Positions 17,255-25,530 of a DNA stretch of 52,706 bases are shown piece by piece (the stretch's first letter is position 1; the number at the start of each line of letters is the position of its first letter). The stretch covers positions 985,254 through 1,037,959 of the forward strand of contig KE159610.1 in assembly GCA_000403295.2 (NCBI GenBank), given 5' to 3'. Under the pieces are notes generated by a model that was not told the DNA's origin, ran no database searches, and worked only from the letters and a program-made list of their open reading frames with translations. This DNA comes from Lachnospiraceae bacterium M18-1 (GTDB taxonomy: Bacteria; Bacillota; Clostridia; Lachnospirales; Lachnospiraceae). The position numbers and the translations under genes are program-made.

Positions 17255-17936
17255 AAAATCCAGTTAAAAACAATTTAGCTGTAAAAACCGTCTTTAACGG
17301 TAATTTACAGATCTGAATCACGTCCTTCATCAGCTGCAGCGGCTTCTCCGTCACATGGATTCGGTTCTGGGGATTCCCATACCGGAATACTCCCGGCAGG
17401 CACGCCACCGGACGGTTGATGGGCATGGGGCCGTTGCTCCCCCATACGATGTATTCCGCCTGCTGGCGGAAACGCCCTTTCTGCGGACGGGAATTACCCT
17501 TATCCCACACGGCGGTTCCCTTCCAGACCCAGCCGGCCCACTGCAGGGCATCCGTGATGGATGGATACTGACGCCAATCAATAAAGAGACAGATGGGCGC
17601 TCCGCTTTTGCAGGCTTTCCGCACATCCAACAGCCACTCTGCCATCCAATGGGTCCAGGAACGCTGGTCCTTATTATCCCCGTCAAAATCCGGCAGGGCA
17701 TTTCCGGAACGCATACTGCTGTATTTCTGGTTCGTCGTGCGGTTTCTATCATTTTGTTTCGTGCCCCCGGACGCATAGGGCGGATCTGTAATTACCGCGT
17801 CAAAAATTTCCGGCCGGAAAGATTTCACCAATTTCAGCGTATCCCCATGCAGGATACTCCAATGCTCTCCCCCGGCCGATTCCTCCGGATACATCCCTTC
17901 CTTTAATAATTCCTCCAACTGCAAACAATTCTCCAT
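17208..17936 (-). pseudogene. DNA N6/N4 methyltransferase, C-terminus lost at an insertion junction
   Basis: Starts at ATG 17936 after AAGGAAGGG. Residues about 30-205 match the PF01555 family: catalytic motif IV DPPY (FDAVITDPPYASGG), SWTHWMAEWLLDVRKACKSGAPICLFIDWRQ, WDKGNSRPQKGRFRQQAEYIVWG and the start of the SAM-binding part (HVTEKPLQLMKDVIQICK). In intact members this is followed directly by a glycine-rich DPFxGSG motif. Here the sequence changes after ICK at about 17305 into an unrelated tail that stops at 17208, overlapping the recombinase gene end. The SAM motif is missing, so the enzyme should be inactive. It is the last gene of the minus-strand block that starts near 32,263. Confidence 0.85.
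17279..17310. repeat. Inverted repeat at the junction with the methyltransferase gene
   Basis: CTGTAAAAACCGT (17279-17291), five bases, then ACGGTAATTTACAG (17297-17310) form an imperfect hairpin 25 bp after the recombinase stop. Coding similarity of the methyltransferase stops within its right arm (after TGTAAA, about 17305). It may be a terminator for the recombinase or part of the attachment site. Confidence 0.5.
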
Positions 17937-17989
17937 AGGCATCCCTTCCTTTCTTATTTCGATTCTTTTATAGATCCAAGCGCATTCCA

Positions 17990-18838
17990 TCAGCGGCACG
18001 GTGTATTCTCCGATTTCTGTTTTCTCTGGTGTTTCTTTTCCCCTACGCTGCTCAGTTCTGTTTCCACATATTCACTGATAATTCCCAGTGCCTCATGGTA
18101 ACTGCCTGCTTTGAAAACCCGGTCATACATCTCATCCGCTTCCCGCTTTTGTCCATTCCTGGCAAGCAGCATTCCGGCATCGCTCACAATCGAGAAAATA
18201 TTTCCATCATGGCCGATGAGCTGTAAGCTGGGCCGTGCCTTCCCTGCGGATTGGCCTGGCCTGCCTTCTTCTATATCCGGCGGCGGTTCTTTCCCTGAAT
18301 CCCTGATTTTATCATGTTCCGGATCTGGCTTTACGTCCTCCCGGACCTGGAATCTCATCCCGCTTCTCTGCCAGAAATGCACATGCAATGTCCCCTCCTC
18401 TACCTGGATGTCCCTCTGCTCAAACTCTTCCCCCCAGCCATCGCTGTACTGCCCGGTAATATATTCACACAATTCATACAGCTCTCCTGCTCCCAGATTC
18501 TCTTCCAAACGCAGTGTGGTACAGCCATACAAGACGCCCTCCGCGCATTCTACGGAGACTACGGCAGACTTGACTTTTTCTTTTATTGAAGCACTGCCAT
18601 AAAAATAGTCCATCAGGTTGCAGGGATCGCCGCCTTTTCCCCCCAGGCTGTTCTTATGAACCACCGCTTCCTGAATGGATTTCATATACTGCACAAGTTC
18701 CCTGCCGTCCAGCAGTTCCCCGTAATTGTCAGGCCCATCATTCCAATCGTATCCTTCCTTCGGGAAAAATTCTCCGCTTAAAGGGGTCAGGATCTTCGTC
18801 ACACTTCCATCCCATATAGAATTATTTTTGCTTTTCAT
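17990..18838 (-). CDS. Uncharacterised protein, paralogue of the 18998-19723 gene
   Basis: A 282-residue protein starting at ATG 18838 after GGGAGGTGAC. I do not recognise the family. It shares with its neighbour an N-terminal L(T/S)PL(S/T)GxFF motif, a DGRELxQY segment, and a core YGCTTLxLxE...ELCEYIxGQYSDGWGExFEQRDI followed by a strand. The tail here is longer, with a region KRE ADEMYDRVFKAGSYHEALGIISEYVE (helical) and a basic end. No signal peptide or membrane segment. The conserved Trp/Gly/Glu core suggests a folded enzyme-like or binding domain. It sits between its paralogue and the methyltransferase in an element operon. Confidence 0.75.
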   Translation of the reverse strand: MKSKNNSIWDGSVTKILTPLSGEFFPKEGYDWNDGPDNYGELLDGRELVQYMKSIQEAVVHKNSLGGKGGDPCNLMDYFYGSASIKEKVKSAVVSVECAEGVLYGCTTLRLEENLGAGELYELCEYITGQYSDGWGEEFEQRDIQVEEGTLHVHFWQRSGMRFQVREDVKPDPEHDKIRDSGKEPPPDIEEGRPGQSAGKARPSLQLIGHDGNIFSIVSDAGMLLARNGQKREADEMYDRVFKAGSYHEALGIISEYVETELSSVGEKKHQRKQKSENTPCR

Positions 18839-18845
18839 CCATGTC

Positions 18846-18966
18846 ACCTCCCTTGCCTTTGTAACCAATTTGCGAAGCAAATTGATTGCCTGCTGAATGC
18901 AACCACTTGCACAGCAAGTGATTGCTTGCCCGCCATCTGCGAAGCAGATTTTAAATGCGGGCAATA
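18846..18966. repeat. Hairpin cluster between the two paralogous genes
   Basis: Three small perfect hairpins follow one another: CAATTTGC/GCAAATTG, CACTTGC/GCAAGTG and ATCTGC/GCAGAT, with 3- to 4-nt loops. Part of the array lies within an outer GCGGGCAA/TTGCCCGC pair. No T runs suit a terminator. Such structured spacers may protect or process mRNA; similar small palindromes occur at 27,702-27,886. Confidence 0.5.
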
Positions 18967-18997
18967 CCCGTATCATTTTTTCATACGATACTTTACA

Positions 18998-19723
18998 CTA
19001 CCGCCCTTTCGTCTGCTTCGGTTTCTTTTTCTGCCCTCCCGGATCGTTTTTTCTCTGGTACCGGACAAGCGGCAGCTTCGGCCGGGGGCTTTTCGCTGAC
19101 AAGCATGGGGTCGCAGCTTCCGGTATCGTCCATTTTTCGCTTTCTGAAATAGAATCCTTTTGCTTTTCCAGATCCGGATTTTTTATAACTGCGGACTCGA
19201 TCTGGAAATCCGGGCTTTCTAAGAAATCGAAATACACGTTTATAATTCCTCCTTCTGCCGGGATATCCCTCTGTTCGAAGCATTCCCCCCAGCCATCACT
19301 GTACTGGCCGGCAATATATTCGCACAGTTCCTTCATTTCCCAATCTTCCAGTTCTTCTTTGAGAATCAACGTGGTACAGCCATACAAAGCGCCGCCGGTA
19401 TTCTCTACGGAGATCCTGCCATGCTCCACCTTCCTCTGGATCGAAGGGCTGCCGTCAAAGCATTCCTCCATCAGGTCAAAGGATTTTCCGTCCCCCATCC
19501 CCAGATGGTTCTCCCTGTCTACCGCTTTCCGGATAGCCGTTTCATACTGTGCCAGTTCCCTGCCGTCAATCCCTCTGCCCGTATTCTCGTAATCCTCCTT
19601 CCCTCTGCGTTTGCATTTCCTGAAAAAACCGCCCGTCAAAGGGCTTAAGAGTTTCATCTGGATGCGTTCCTGGTCCTTTAGTTGTATTGGTTTCTGCCTG
19701 ATGTTCGTTTGAATTTCTGCCAT
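18998..19723 (-). CDS. Uncharacterised protein, paralogue of the 17990-18838 gene
   Basis: A 241-residue protein starting at ATG 19723; its ribosome site GGGGAGGTGA overlaps the stop of the primase-like gene. It carries the same core as its downstream neighbour (LLSPLTGGFF, IDGRELAQYETAI, LYGCTTLILKEEL, ELCEYIAGQYSDGWGECFEQRDI) but a shorter, basic tail (GGQKKKPKQTKGR). The pair is an old tandem duplication, since many positions differ. The function is unknown; its position next to a Toprim/DUF3991 protein suggests DNA maintenance of the element. Confidence 0.75.
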   Translation of the reverse strand: MAEIQTNIRQKPIQLKDQERIQMKLLSPLTGGFFRKCKRRGKEDYENTGRGIDGRELAQYETAIRKAVDRENHLGMGDGKSFDLMEECFDGSPSIQRKVEHGRISVENTGGALYGCTTLILKEELEDWEMKELCEYIAGQYSDGWGECFEQRDIPAEGGIINVYFDFLESPDFQIESAVIKNPDLEKQKDSISESEKWTIPEAATPCLSAKSPRPKLPLVRYQRKNDPGGQKKKPKQTKGR

Positions 19724-19725
19724 CT

Positions 19726-20745
19726 TCACCTCCCCTGCCCACGCTGCCTGGATCTGCTTTGATCTGGTTCCATTTCCCATACCGCCAGATCCCCATAATC
19801 CGCTCCCTCTATCTGGGGCAGATTTTCAATGATCCTATATTCATTTCCGTAGGTCTCTTTGAAATGTTCGCAGGCCCATCTCCCGGCAAAATCATTGTCC
19901 GTACAGATTTCAATCTCCTCAATCTCTGGATGGTGCTTCAGGAAATGTTCCAGTGCCGGAGGATTTTTGAATGGATTCCCCGGGACTCTCTTCTCTATCC
20001 TTTTGTCTGTTTCTTTTCCACAGGTCTGCTTCTCTTTTGGCGCGCTGATGCCTCCCAGGGCAAGCCTGTATTTGTCTGCCCTCCCTCCTTCCAAAGTCAT
20101 ATGGGCCAGCGCGTCAATACACGCCTCATAGATTGCCACCCGAACGCTGCTTTTGTCTGGCGGTACACAAAACGCATAACGTTTCTCGCTTCCCACCTGC
20201 TCGATCCGGAAGGTCTTTCCGTCTTTATCGTAGATTCCACGCAGGAATGCGTACCTGGGCTTCTGTTCTTCATCCATCCCAACAAAAACAGCGTTGTGAT
20301 ACGGGGCGCTCTCATATAAAATGCCGAGACTCCGGCAGTATCGGATCACCTCACTGCTGATCCCCCTGCCGTTCAAATACCTCTGTACACGGCCGCAATT
20401 CTGGAAAGATTCCGGCAGCACAAAGGGCTTCTTCGGCGTTTCCTCCGGCTGGGGAGGAAAGTAAGACATGGAAGGCGTTTCCTGCAGCAGCAATCCCACG
20501 GCTTCCTGGAACTCCATGCCATCTACATGGATCAGGAAATTTAATGCGGAGATCCCGCCGATGTCCCTGGATTTCCAATGCCACTTGCTGGTGATGCCGT
20601 TGATCTTGAAGCTGTCGTGGTCCGTCAGCTCCCACTCATTCCTTGCCGAAGATTTTTTCAAACGGCCCGGCTGGTGCCTCTGCAGATACTCCATGGCCGA
20701 TACCGCCCGGACAGCCTCCAGCTGCTCTTCTCCATACCAGGGCAT
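19726..20745 (-). CDS. DUF3991 / Toprim domain protein (primase-like)
   Basis: A 339-residue protein. Residues 1-110 resemble the degenerate CHC2-like and DUF3991 region of element-borne primases (AVRAVSAMEYLQRHQPGRLKKSSARNEWELTDHDSFKINGITSKWHWKSRDIGGISALNFLI). Residues about 120-330 include the DUF3991 core (YLNGRGISSEVIRYCRSLGILYES, HNAVFVG) and a Toprim-type fold (VAIYEACIDALAHMTL ... EIEICTDNDFAGRWACEHF, with the DNDxAG acidic motif). Likely role: primer synthesis or DNA processing for the mobile element. Its ATG overlaps the metK stop (TAATG), so it is translationally coupled to metK. It ends three bases before the next start. Confidence 0.85.
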   Translation of the reverse strand: MPWYGEEQLEAVRAVSAMEYLQRHQPGRLKKSSARNEWELTDHDSFKINGITSKWHWKSRDIGGISALNFLIHVDGMEFQEAVGLLLQETPSMSYFPPQPEETPKKPFVLPESFQNCGRVQRYLNGRGISSEVIRYCRSLGILYESAPYHNAVFVGMDEEQKPRYAFLRGIYDKDGKTFRIEQVGSEKRYAFCVPPDKSSVRVAIYEACIDALAHMTLEGGRADKYRLALGGISAPKEKQTCGKETDKRIEKRVPGNPFKNPPALEHFLKHHPEIEEIEICTDNDFAGRWACEHFKETYGNEYRIIENLPQIEGADYGDLAVWEMEPDQSRSRQRGQGR

Positions 20746-21905
20746 TAAAGCAGCGCCTCATGGAGCTGCTTCACCCGGTCAGTGCGCTCCCACGGAAATT
20801 CCTTCCTGCCAAAATGCCCGTAAGCGGCAGTCTGCCGGAAGATGGGGCGTTTCAATCGCAGGGTGTGGATGATCTGTTTCGGGGTCAATTCGAATACCAG
20901 GGGAATGGCCTGGGAGAGGCAGTCATCCGCGCAGGCCGTCCCTGTACCGAAGGTATCCACCTGCACCATCACCGGGTGGGCCACCCCGATGGCATACCCC
21001 AAGGATACTTGGCACCGTTCGGCCAGCCCTGCCGCCACGATATTTTTGGCAATGTATCTTGCCATATAGGCTCCGGAACGGTCTGCTTTGGAACCGTCCT
21101 TTCCGGAAAAGGCTCCGCCGCCATGGGGCACCTGGCTGCCATAGGCATCCACCATCAGCTTCCTCCCGGTCAGCCCGGTATCGGCATCCAGGCCGCCCTG
21201 CACAAACCGTCCGGATGGATTGATCAGGATTCGTGTATTCTCATCCGGCGGAAGCAGGCGCAGTGCCGGAAGGAGCACTTTCTCCCGGATTTCCTTCTCC
21301 AGCATTCTCAGATCTTTTTCTTCCTCATGCTGGCAGGAAACGACCACGCAGTCCAGCCGGATGGGCTTCCCATCTTCATATTCCACAGTCACCTGGGCCT
21401 TTCCGTCCGGCAGGATTCCTTGGATATACCGGCTCTTCCGGCAGGCCGACAATTCCGCCGCGATCCGGTTTGCCAGCACCGCCGGCATGGGCATTTTCTG
21501 CGGAGTTTCATTGCAGGCATAGCCGATCATAACCCCCTGGTCTCCCGCACCATACTCCCATTCAAACGTCTGCTTCGGCATCCCTCCACGTTTTTCCCAG
21601 GGGCATTCCACTGCCCCCGCGATATCCGGGCTCTGGTGATGGATTCGGGCATCCATCTGGATTTCTCCGGACGGATACCCGATCTTTTCCAGAACCTCCT
21701 TTGCTGTCCAGAATACATAGGGTTCATATTTGCTGGTGATCTCCCCGGCGATCAGGATATTCCCCTTTGTCGCCAATACCTCACATGCCACTTTGGCCTC
21801 CGGGTCCTGCTTTAGGCATTCATCCAGGATGCTGTCCGCGATCAGGTCGCAGAGCTTATCCGGGTGGCCTTCTGTCACAGATTCCGCTGTATAAAATCGT
21901 CTCAT
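20745..21905 (-). CDS. metK: S-adenosylmethionine synthetase on a mobile element
   Basis: A 386-residue MetK that makes S-adenosylmethionine from methionine and ATP. It shows the N-terminal FYTAESVTEGHPDKLCDLIAD, the central GAGDQGVMIGYACNETP and the phosphate-binding GGGAFSGKDGSKADRSGAYMARYIAKNIVAAGLAERC, with GxHP-like end motifs. The length is normal. The start at 21905 follows AGGAAGG; an in-frame GTG at 21914 is possible. It sits among element genes with two DNA methyltransferases, so it may supply their methyl donor. A terminator-like hairpin (21924-21969) directly precedes the ribosome site. Host cells have their own metK, so this is an extra copy. Confidence 0.95.
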   Translation of the reverse strand: MRRFYTAESVTEGHPDKLCDLIADSILDECLKQDPEAKVACEVLATKGNILIAGEITSKYEPYVFWTAKEVLEKIGYPSGEIQMDARIHHQSPDIAGAVECPWEKRGGMPKQTFEWEYGAGDQGVMIGYACNETPQKMPMPAVLANRIAAELSACRKSRYIQGILPDGKAQVTVEYEDGKPIRLDCVVVSCQHEEEKDLRMLEKEIREKVLLPALRLLPPDENTRILINPSGRFVQGGLDADTGLTGRKLMVDAYGSQVPHGGGAFSGKDGSKADRSGAYMARYIAKNIVAAGLAERCQVSLGYAIGVAHPVMVQVDTFGTGTACADDCLSQAIPLVFELTPKQIIHTLRLKRPIFRQTAAYGHFGRKEFPWERTDRVKQLHEALL

Positions 21906-21923
21906 AACCGACACCTTCCTTTC

Positions 21924-21969
21924 AAAAAAGGCAGGAGACCTTCCTCTGGATCAGAGGGGATCTCCTGCC
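21924..21969 (-). terminator. Terminator/attenuator upstream of metK
   Basis: On the minus strand GGCAGGAGA and TCTCCTGCC (21961-21969 and 21930-21938) form a perfect 9-bp stem with a 22-nt loop, followed by TTTTTT. The T run lies just 18 bp before the metK start. A related GGCAGGA-stem hairpin occurs at 30393-30428. No SAM-riboswitch fold was recognised upstream. Confidence 0.75.
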
Positions 21970-22265
21970 GGACATTTTCATGACTGTATTTGTGAGAATC
22001 TCTTCCTTTTTGCCAGGAAAAGAATTGCTTCATTGTATCCTTTCCATAACCCGTGTAAACGGAACGTTGCGTCCAAACCCGAATACGCAGTTTTGAACAC
22101 TTCTAAACCGGATTTTGTACGCTGCTTTTGAGAAAGGACATTCTTTGTCTCAGATACTGCACTTTTGGGGTGCTTTCGAACACACTTCTCCGTGCCCTTT
22201 CGGCAGATATCCGATTCTTAAACACTCCTTTTCTCAAATCCCTTAGACACACTTCGTTTCGGATT
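21970..22265. other. Non-coding gap between adhesin and metK
   Basis: About 300 bp with no convincing gene. One short basic minus-strand frame (22103-22288) overlaps the adhesin end and has only a weak ribosome site. The segment repeats short phrases (GGATTTTGTACGC/GGATTCTACGC, CACTTCT-type), which may be decayed sequence. The metK promoter would be expected here, but none stands out. Confidence 0.4.
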
Positions 22266-24971
22266 CTACGCTTCCTCCTGGTCATCACGTTTTATCCTGC
22301 GGATCAGCAGCACTGCAAGCAAAGCAAGTGAAATCACGCCTGCAGTAAGCAGCAGCGCCGGCATCTGGAATGTGTCCCCTGTTTTGGGAGCTGATGTATT
22401 CCCTGATGCCGGCGCATTCCCAGGCTTAGACGTTTTTTCTGATATCCTGGCATTTTTTAGTGCTATGCTTTGGACTTCCTCCGTATCTGTTACGATCAAT
22501 TTCACTTCCTTGGAGATCGCATATCCCTTTGGAGCAGCAGTTTCCCGCAGGATCAGCTCTGCATTTACCGGGAGCTTCTCCACACGGTACGGCTTTCCAT
22601 CCGTTACCCATTCCTTCAGGATGTTTCCCTGCCCGTCAAGGAGCTGTAAAGTGGCACCTGGAAGTTCTTTCCCCGTGGATTGGTCCTGGACCGAAAGATC
22701 CATTTTAGAGTATCCATCCTTCATCTCCACCTCTGCCCCGGTTTCTTCTGATACCTGGAACGTGATATCCGGTGCGGATACATAGCCTTCCTGAAAGGGT
22801 GCCTGTTTTTCGTGGAGAGTGTATTCTCCCTCCGGCAGTCCAAAGATTACATGTGCTTCCTTTGTGCTGGTCCATTCTTCCACCAGGTTTCCGTCCTGAT
22901 CCATCACCTGCAGCACAGCGCCCTCCAACAGTTCTCCGGTGGAAGCGTCTGTCTTGGTAATCCGTGTTTCTGTCGGCTGGTCCTCCTGCCCATTCTTTTC
23001 CTGAACATCATATACCGTCATTTCCACCTCTTTTCCTGATTCCACATCTACCGGATACACATTGGAATCCAGAAGATAATGCTCCGGCGCTTTCATTTCC
23101 TTTACGTAGACCTGCTTCAAGCCCCTATCAAAAGATTCACTGGTTGCATTGCCACTTTCGTCGGTTTCCGGCAGATCCATCAGCCAGTCTTTGCATTGCG
23201 CGTCTTTATAAATCGCGTATACTGCGCCTGCCAGGGGGCTTCCGGTATCCCGGTCTTTTTTCAGCAGGCTGATCTTTGCCTGTCCCAGCCATTGAACCGT
23301 GAATCTGACCGGATCAGCAGGCCGGGCTTCGAATACGCCGATGTCCTCTTTTCCTTCTCTGGAAGACAAAACCAGTACCTTCCAGTCTTCTTTTAAGGAA
23401 CCAGGCATTGCACCGGAATCATACTGTCCGGTTACATTCATTTTGGCAGAAAGATAAAACGAGTCCCCTCCGTTGATTTGGATGGTTCCATGGGTGACAG
23501 AATCATTTTGGGTCACGTTATAACAGGCCACATCTTCCGGGACGCTGAGCTCAATGCTGCTCCTGCTGTTCCCTTCCAGCCGGATCTTTGGTGTTTTCTG
23601 TAGATCCCCCTCCTGGATGGCATCCACAGATGCCGCAGATAGGGAGAGCCCATTACTGGGCGGCACTTCCTGCCTAAACAAACACTCTATATATGCACCC
23701 GCATCTGTATTTTGCAGTTCCTCCCATGTACATCCCGCAACTCCTGTTTTCCCTGCGTATGCATAGCTGACAGCGATATGGGTATACACATATTTTTCTT
23801 CCCTGCTCTTTCCTGAAAGTGCTTCTCCGGTCAAATCTCCTTTGCCGCCAAATCCATAGTATAATACCTTCTGTAAATCTACATTGGACTCCAGCACAGA
23901 AGAGATCCCGTCTACCTGGAAAGGTGTTGGCTCCGAATTTTCCAGACAATATGCCGTCTCCCCATTGATCTGGAACCAGTGGATTTCATGCCCACCCAGG
24001 GAATCCGGATATCTGGCTGTATCTCCTTTTTCCAGATTTACAGCGGAATCGTCAGACTCAAAAGCGCTTCCGGCTGCGGAAACAATCATGAGCTTTCCCT
24101 CTGCAATGTCCTTTTGCAGTCTGGACAGGGATTCTTCCGTTTCTCCTTTCCCGCTGATCGTAATCTTTACTTTTTCTGTGTCCTGTGGTTTGTCCGCATC
24201 CTCTGAATCCTTCTCTGTATCTGTTTCCTGATCTGATTCTGAATCGTTGTCCAAGTCTGCATCTTCCTTTGATTCTGAATCGCTGTCCGAGTCTGCATCT
24301 TCCTTTGATTCTGAATCGCTGTCCGGATCTGCATCTTCCTTTGATTCTGAATCGCTGCCCAGATCTGCATCTTTCTCTGATTCTGAATCACTGTCCGGGT
24401 CTGCATCCTTTTTTGGTTCTGCATCAGAATCCAATTCCGTATTCGTTTTTGAATCTAAGCCTTCTTTTGCTTCTGATTCCTCCTCCGAATCGGTATCCCT
24501 TTTCTGCTGTTCCCCACCGTTTTCTGACACATGCGCCGTCCCTTCCGTATCGGTCAAAATGATCTTACGGGTCACCACGTAGCACTCTTCCTGATCCTTA
24601 GGAGCCACCAGATAGCTGGCGGTATAGCTTCCTGCCTTGTGGGGCTGATATTCACTGCCGTCATCTCCAATGGCCTTATAAAAAGAAACCTCTTCCTTTT
24701 CCGGGTCAAATTGAATCCCTTCCAGAGAGGTTCCTATGAAAAATGTCTGGTCCTTCACTTTTTTCGTCAGATCCTTTGCCTGGACACGGCGCTGTGCCAG
24801 GACGGCCTTCTGCGTATCCTCCTGCTTTGAGCTCTCTTGCGCCCCATGTTCCTGCTGGCGGGCCGGTTCTTCTGCCGCATAGGCAGTGGGTATATTTCCC
24901 GTTGGAACCAGACCCATCAACAGAGCCAGCCCGAAAGCCGCCAGTTTTGTTCTCATTTTATGAAATGTCAT
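22266..24971 (-). CDS. Sortase-anchored adhesin with thioester-like and SpaA/Cna-B domains
   Basis: A 901-residue surface protein. The ATG at 24971 (AAGGAG six bases upstream) gives a clean signal peptide (MRTKLAAFGLALLMGLVP...AYA); ATGs at 25004 and 25010 are alternatives. After a short domain comes an acidic Ser/Asp/Glu stalk with five 12-residue repeats. Next is a thioester-type domain (AYCLENSEPTPF ... VLYYGFGG ... THIAVSYAY), then three SpaA/Cna-B-like isopeptide domains (KTDASTGELLEGAVLQVMDQ and similar, each ending near an E in GEYTLHEKQAP or LILRETAAPKGY). The C-terminus has the sortase signal APKTGD, a membrane helix and RRIKRDD. The usual Gln of the thioester TQxA motif is His here. 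Likely role: attachment of donor to recipient or host surface. Confidence 0.88.
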   Translation of the reverse strand: MTFHKMRTKLAAFGLALLMGLVPTGNIPTAYAAEEPARQQEHGAQESSKQEDTQKAVLAQRRVQAKDLTKKVKDQTFFIGTSLEGIQFDPEKEEVSFYKAIGDDGSEYQPHKAGSYTASYLVAPKDQEECYVVTRKIILTDTEGTAHVSENGGEQQKRDTDSEEESEAKEGLDSKTNTELDSDAEPKKDADPDSDSESEKDADLGSDSESKEDADPDSDSESKEDADSDSDSESKEDADLDNDSESDQETDTEKDSEDADKPQDTEKVKITISGKGETEESLSRLQKDIAEGKLMIVSAAGSAFESDDSAVNLEKGDTARYPDSLGGHEIHWFQINGETAYCLENSEPTPFQVDGISSVLESNVDLQKVLYYGFGGKGDLTGEALSGKSREEKYVYTHIAVSYAYAGKTGVAGCTWEELQNTDAGAYIECLFRQEVPPSNGLSLSAASVDAIQEGDLQKTPKIRLEGNSRSSIELSVPEDVACYNVTQNDSVTHGTIQINGGDSFYLSAKMNVTGQYDSGAMPGSLKEDWKVLVLSSREGKEDIGVFEARPADPVRFTVQWLGQAKISLLKKDRDTGSPLAGAVYAIYKDAQCKDWLMDLPETDESGNATSESFDRGLKQVYVKEMKAPEHYLLDSNVYPVDVESGKEVEMTVYDVQEKNGQEDQPTETRITKTDASTGELLEGAVLQVMDQDGNLVEEWTSTKEAHVIFGLPEGEYTLHEKQAPFQEGYVSAPDITFQVSEETGAEVEMKDGYSKMDLSVQDQSTGKELPGATLQLLDGQGNILKEWVTDGKPYRVEKLPVNAELILRETAAPKGYAISKEVKLIVTDTEEVQSIALKNARISEKTSKPGNAPASGNTSAPKTGDTFQMPALLLTAGVISLALLAVLLIRRIKRDDQEEA
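24235..24414. repeat. Five 36-bp coding tandem repeats in the adhesin stalk
   Basis: Units start at 24235, 24271, 24307, 24343 and 24379, each beginning GATTCTGAATC on the plus strand and encoding a 12-residue acidic unit of the type DSDSESKEDAD. The first four end alike (TCTGCATCTT); the fifth is more diverged. The number of copies is likely variable between strains. Confidence 0.9.
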
Positions 24972-25011
24972 TCCCTTCTCCTTTTTCTCCTTGAAATCTT
25001 TCATACACATC

Positions 25012-25503
25012 TTACCTTTCCGCCCTCCGGTGCTGCTGCTTTTTCTTCGTGGTTTCTTTTTTTGCCCGGCCCACTGCATCCCGGACTGGCTTTTCCGGGA
25101 TCCCATTGTCCCTGCAGCCCTCCAGGATTCCCTCCAGGTACAGTCTGGACGGACTGGCCAGGTGTTCCCTATAGGGTGCGTTCATAATATAAACCATCAC
25201 GTCCATCTGCATTCCGGCCTGATTTTTCACGCGGACTGTTTGCTTTCCATACAGATTCGGGTATCCCTCATATCTGTCCAGGCTCTGTTCACATTCCGGC
25301 GTGATCTCCCACAGCACCCCTTCCACCTGGCAGCCTTTCTCCGGAAAAATAGTCGCCACCCCATTCCCTGCTGACATTCCGCAAAACGCCAGCCGGTAAT
25401 CTTCCAGGCAGACAGTTCCTGCTACCCTGGCATGCGGACACCTGAATCCCATCTGATCCAGGTTCATGTTGCTGCCATAGGCAAAATAAAATGGATTCTC
25501 CAT
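25012..25503 (-). CDS. Gamma-glutamylcyclotransferase-like (AIG2/GGCT) protein
   Basis: A 163-residue protein with the GGCT/AIG2 fold signature: FYFAYGSNMNLDQM at the start (YGSN substrate loop), RLAFCG, GVLWEITPECEQSLDRYEGYPNLYGKQTV with the catalytic-type Glu in RYEGYP, and MVYIMN. The tail is basic (KKETTKKKQQHRRAER). Family members cleave gamma-glutamyl-amine bonds with formation of 5-oxoproline or a related cyclic product. It starts 28 bp after the amidoligase stop with AAAGAGGTGAG, so the two are one unit. Pairing suggests that it removes or edits what the amidoligase adds. Confidence 0.88.
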   Translation of the reverse strand: MENPFYFAYGSNMNLDQMGFRCPHARVAGTVCLEDYRLAFCGMSAGNGVATIFPEKGCQVEGVLWEITPECEQSLDRYEGYPNLYGKQTVRVKNQAGMQMDVMVYIMNAPYREHLASPSRLYLEGILEGCRDNGIPEKPVRDAVGRAKKETTKKKQQHRRAER

Positions 25504-25530
25504 ATTTCACTCACCTCTTTCCTGTTGGTT

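Noticed and set aside
20643..21815. A 390-residue plus-strand ORF opposite metK
   Set aside because: It lies antisense to a full-length MetK with complete motifs; the translation has no recognisable features.
21924..22100. SAM riboswitch upstream of metK
   Set aside because: Only a simple terminator-like hairpin is seen; the multi-helix SAM-I core and its conserved bases were not found.
22103..22288. A 61-residue basic minus-strand ORF after the adhesin
   Set aside because: Weak ribosome site, overlap with the adhesin end, and repetitive base composition; not supported as a gene.
24235..24414. Regular 36-bp repeats that at first look like a CRISPR array
   Set aside because: The units are contiguous without spacers and encode an in-frame acidic repeat of the adhesin.
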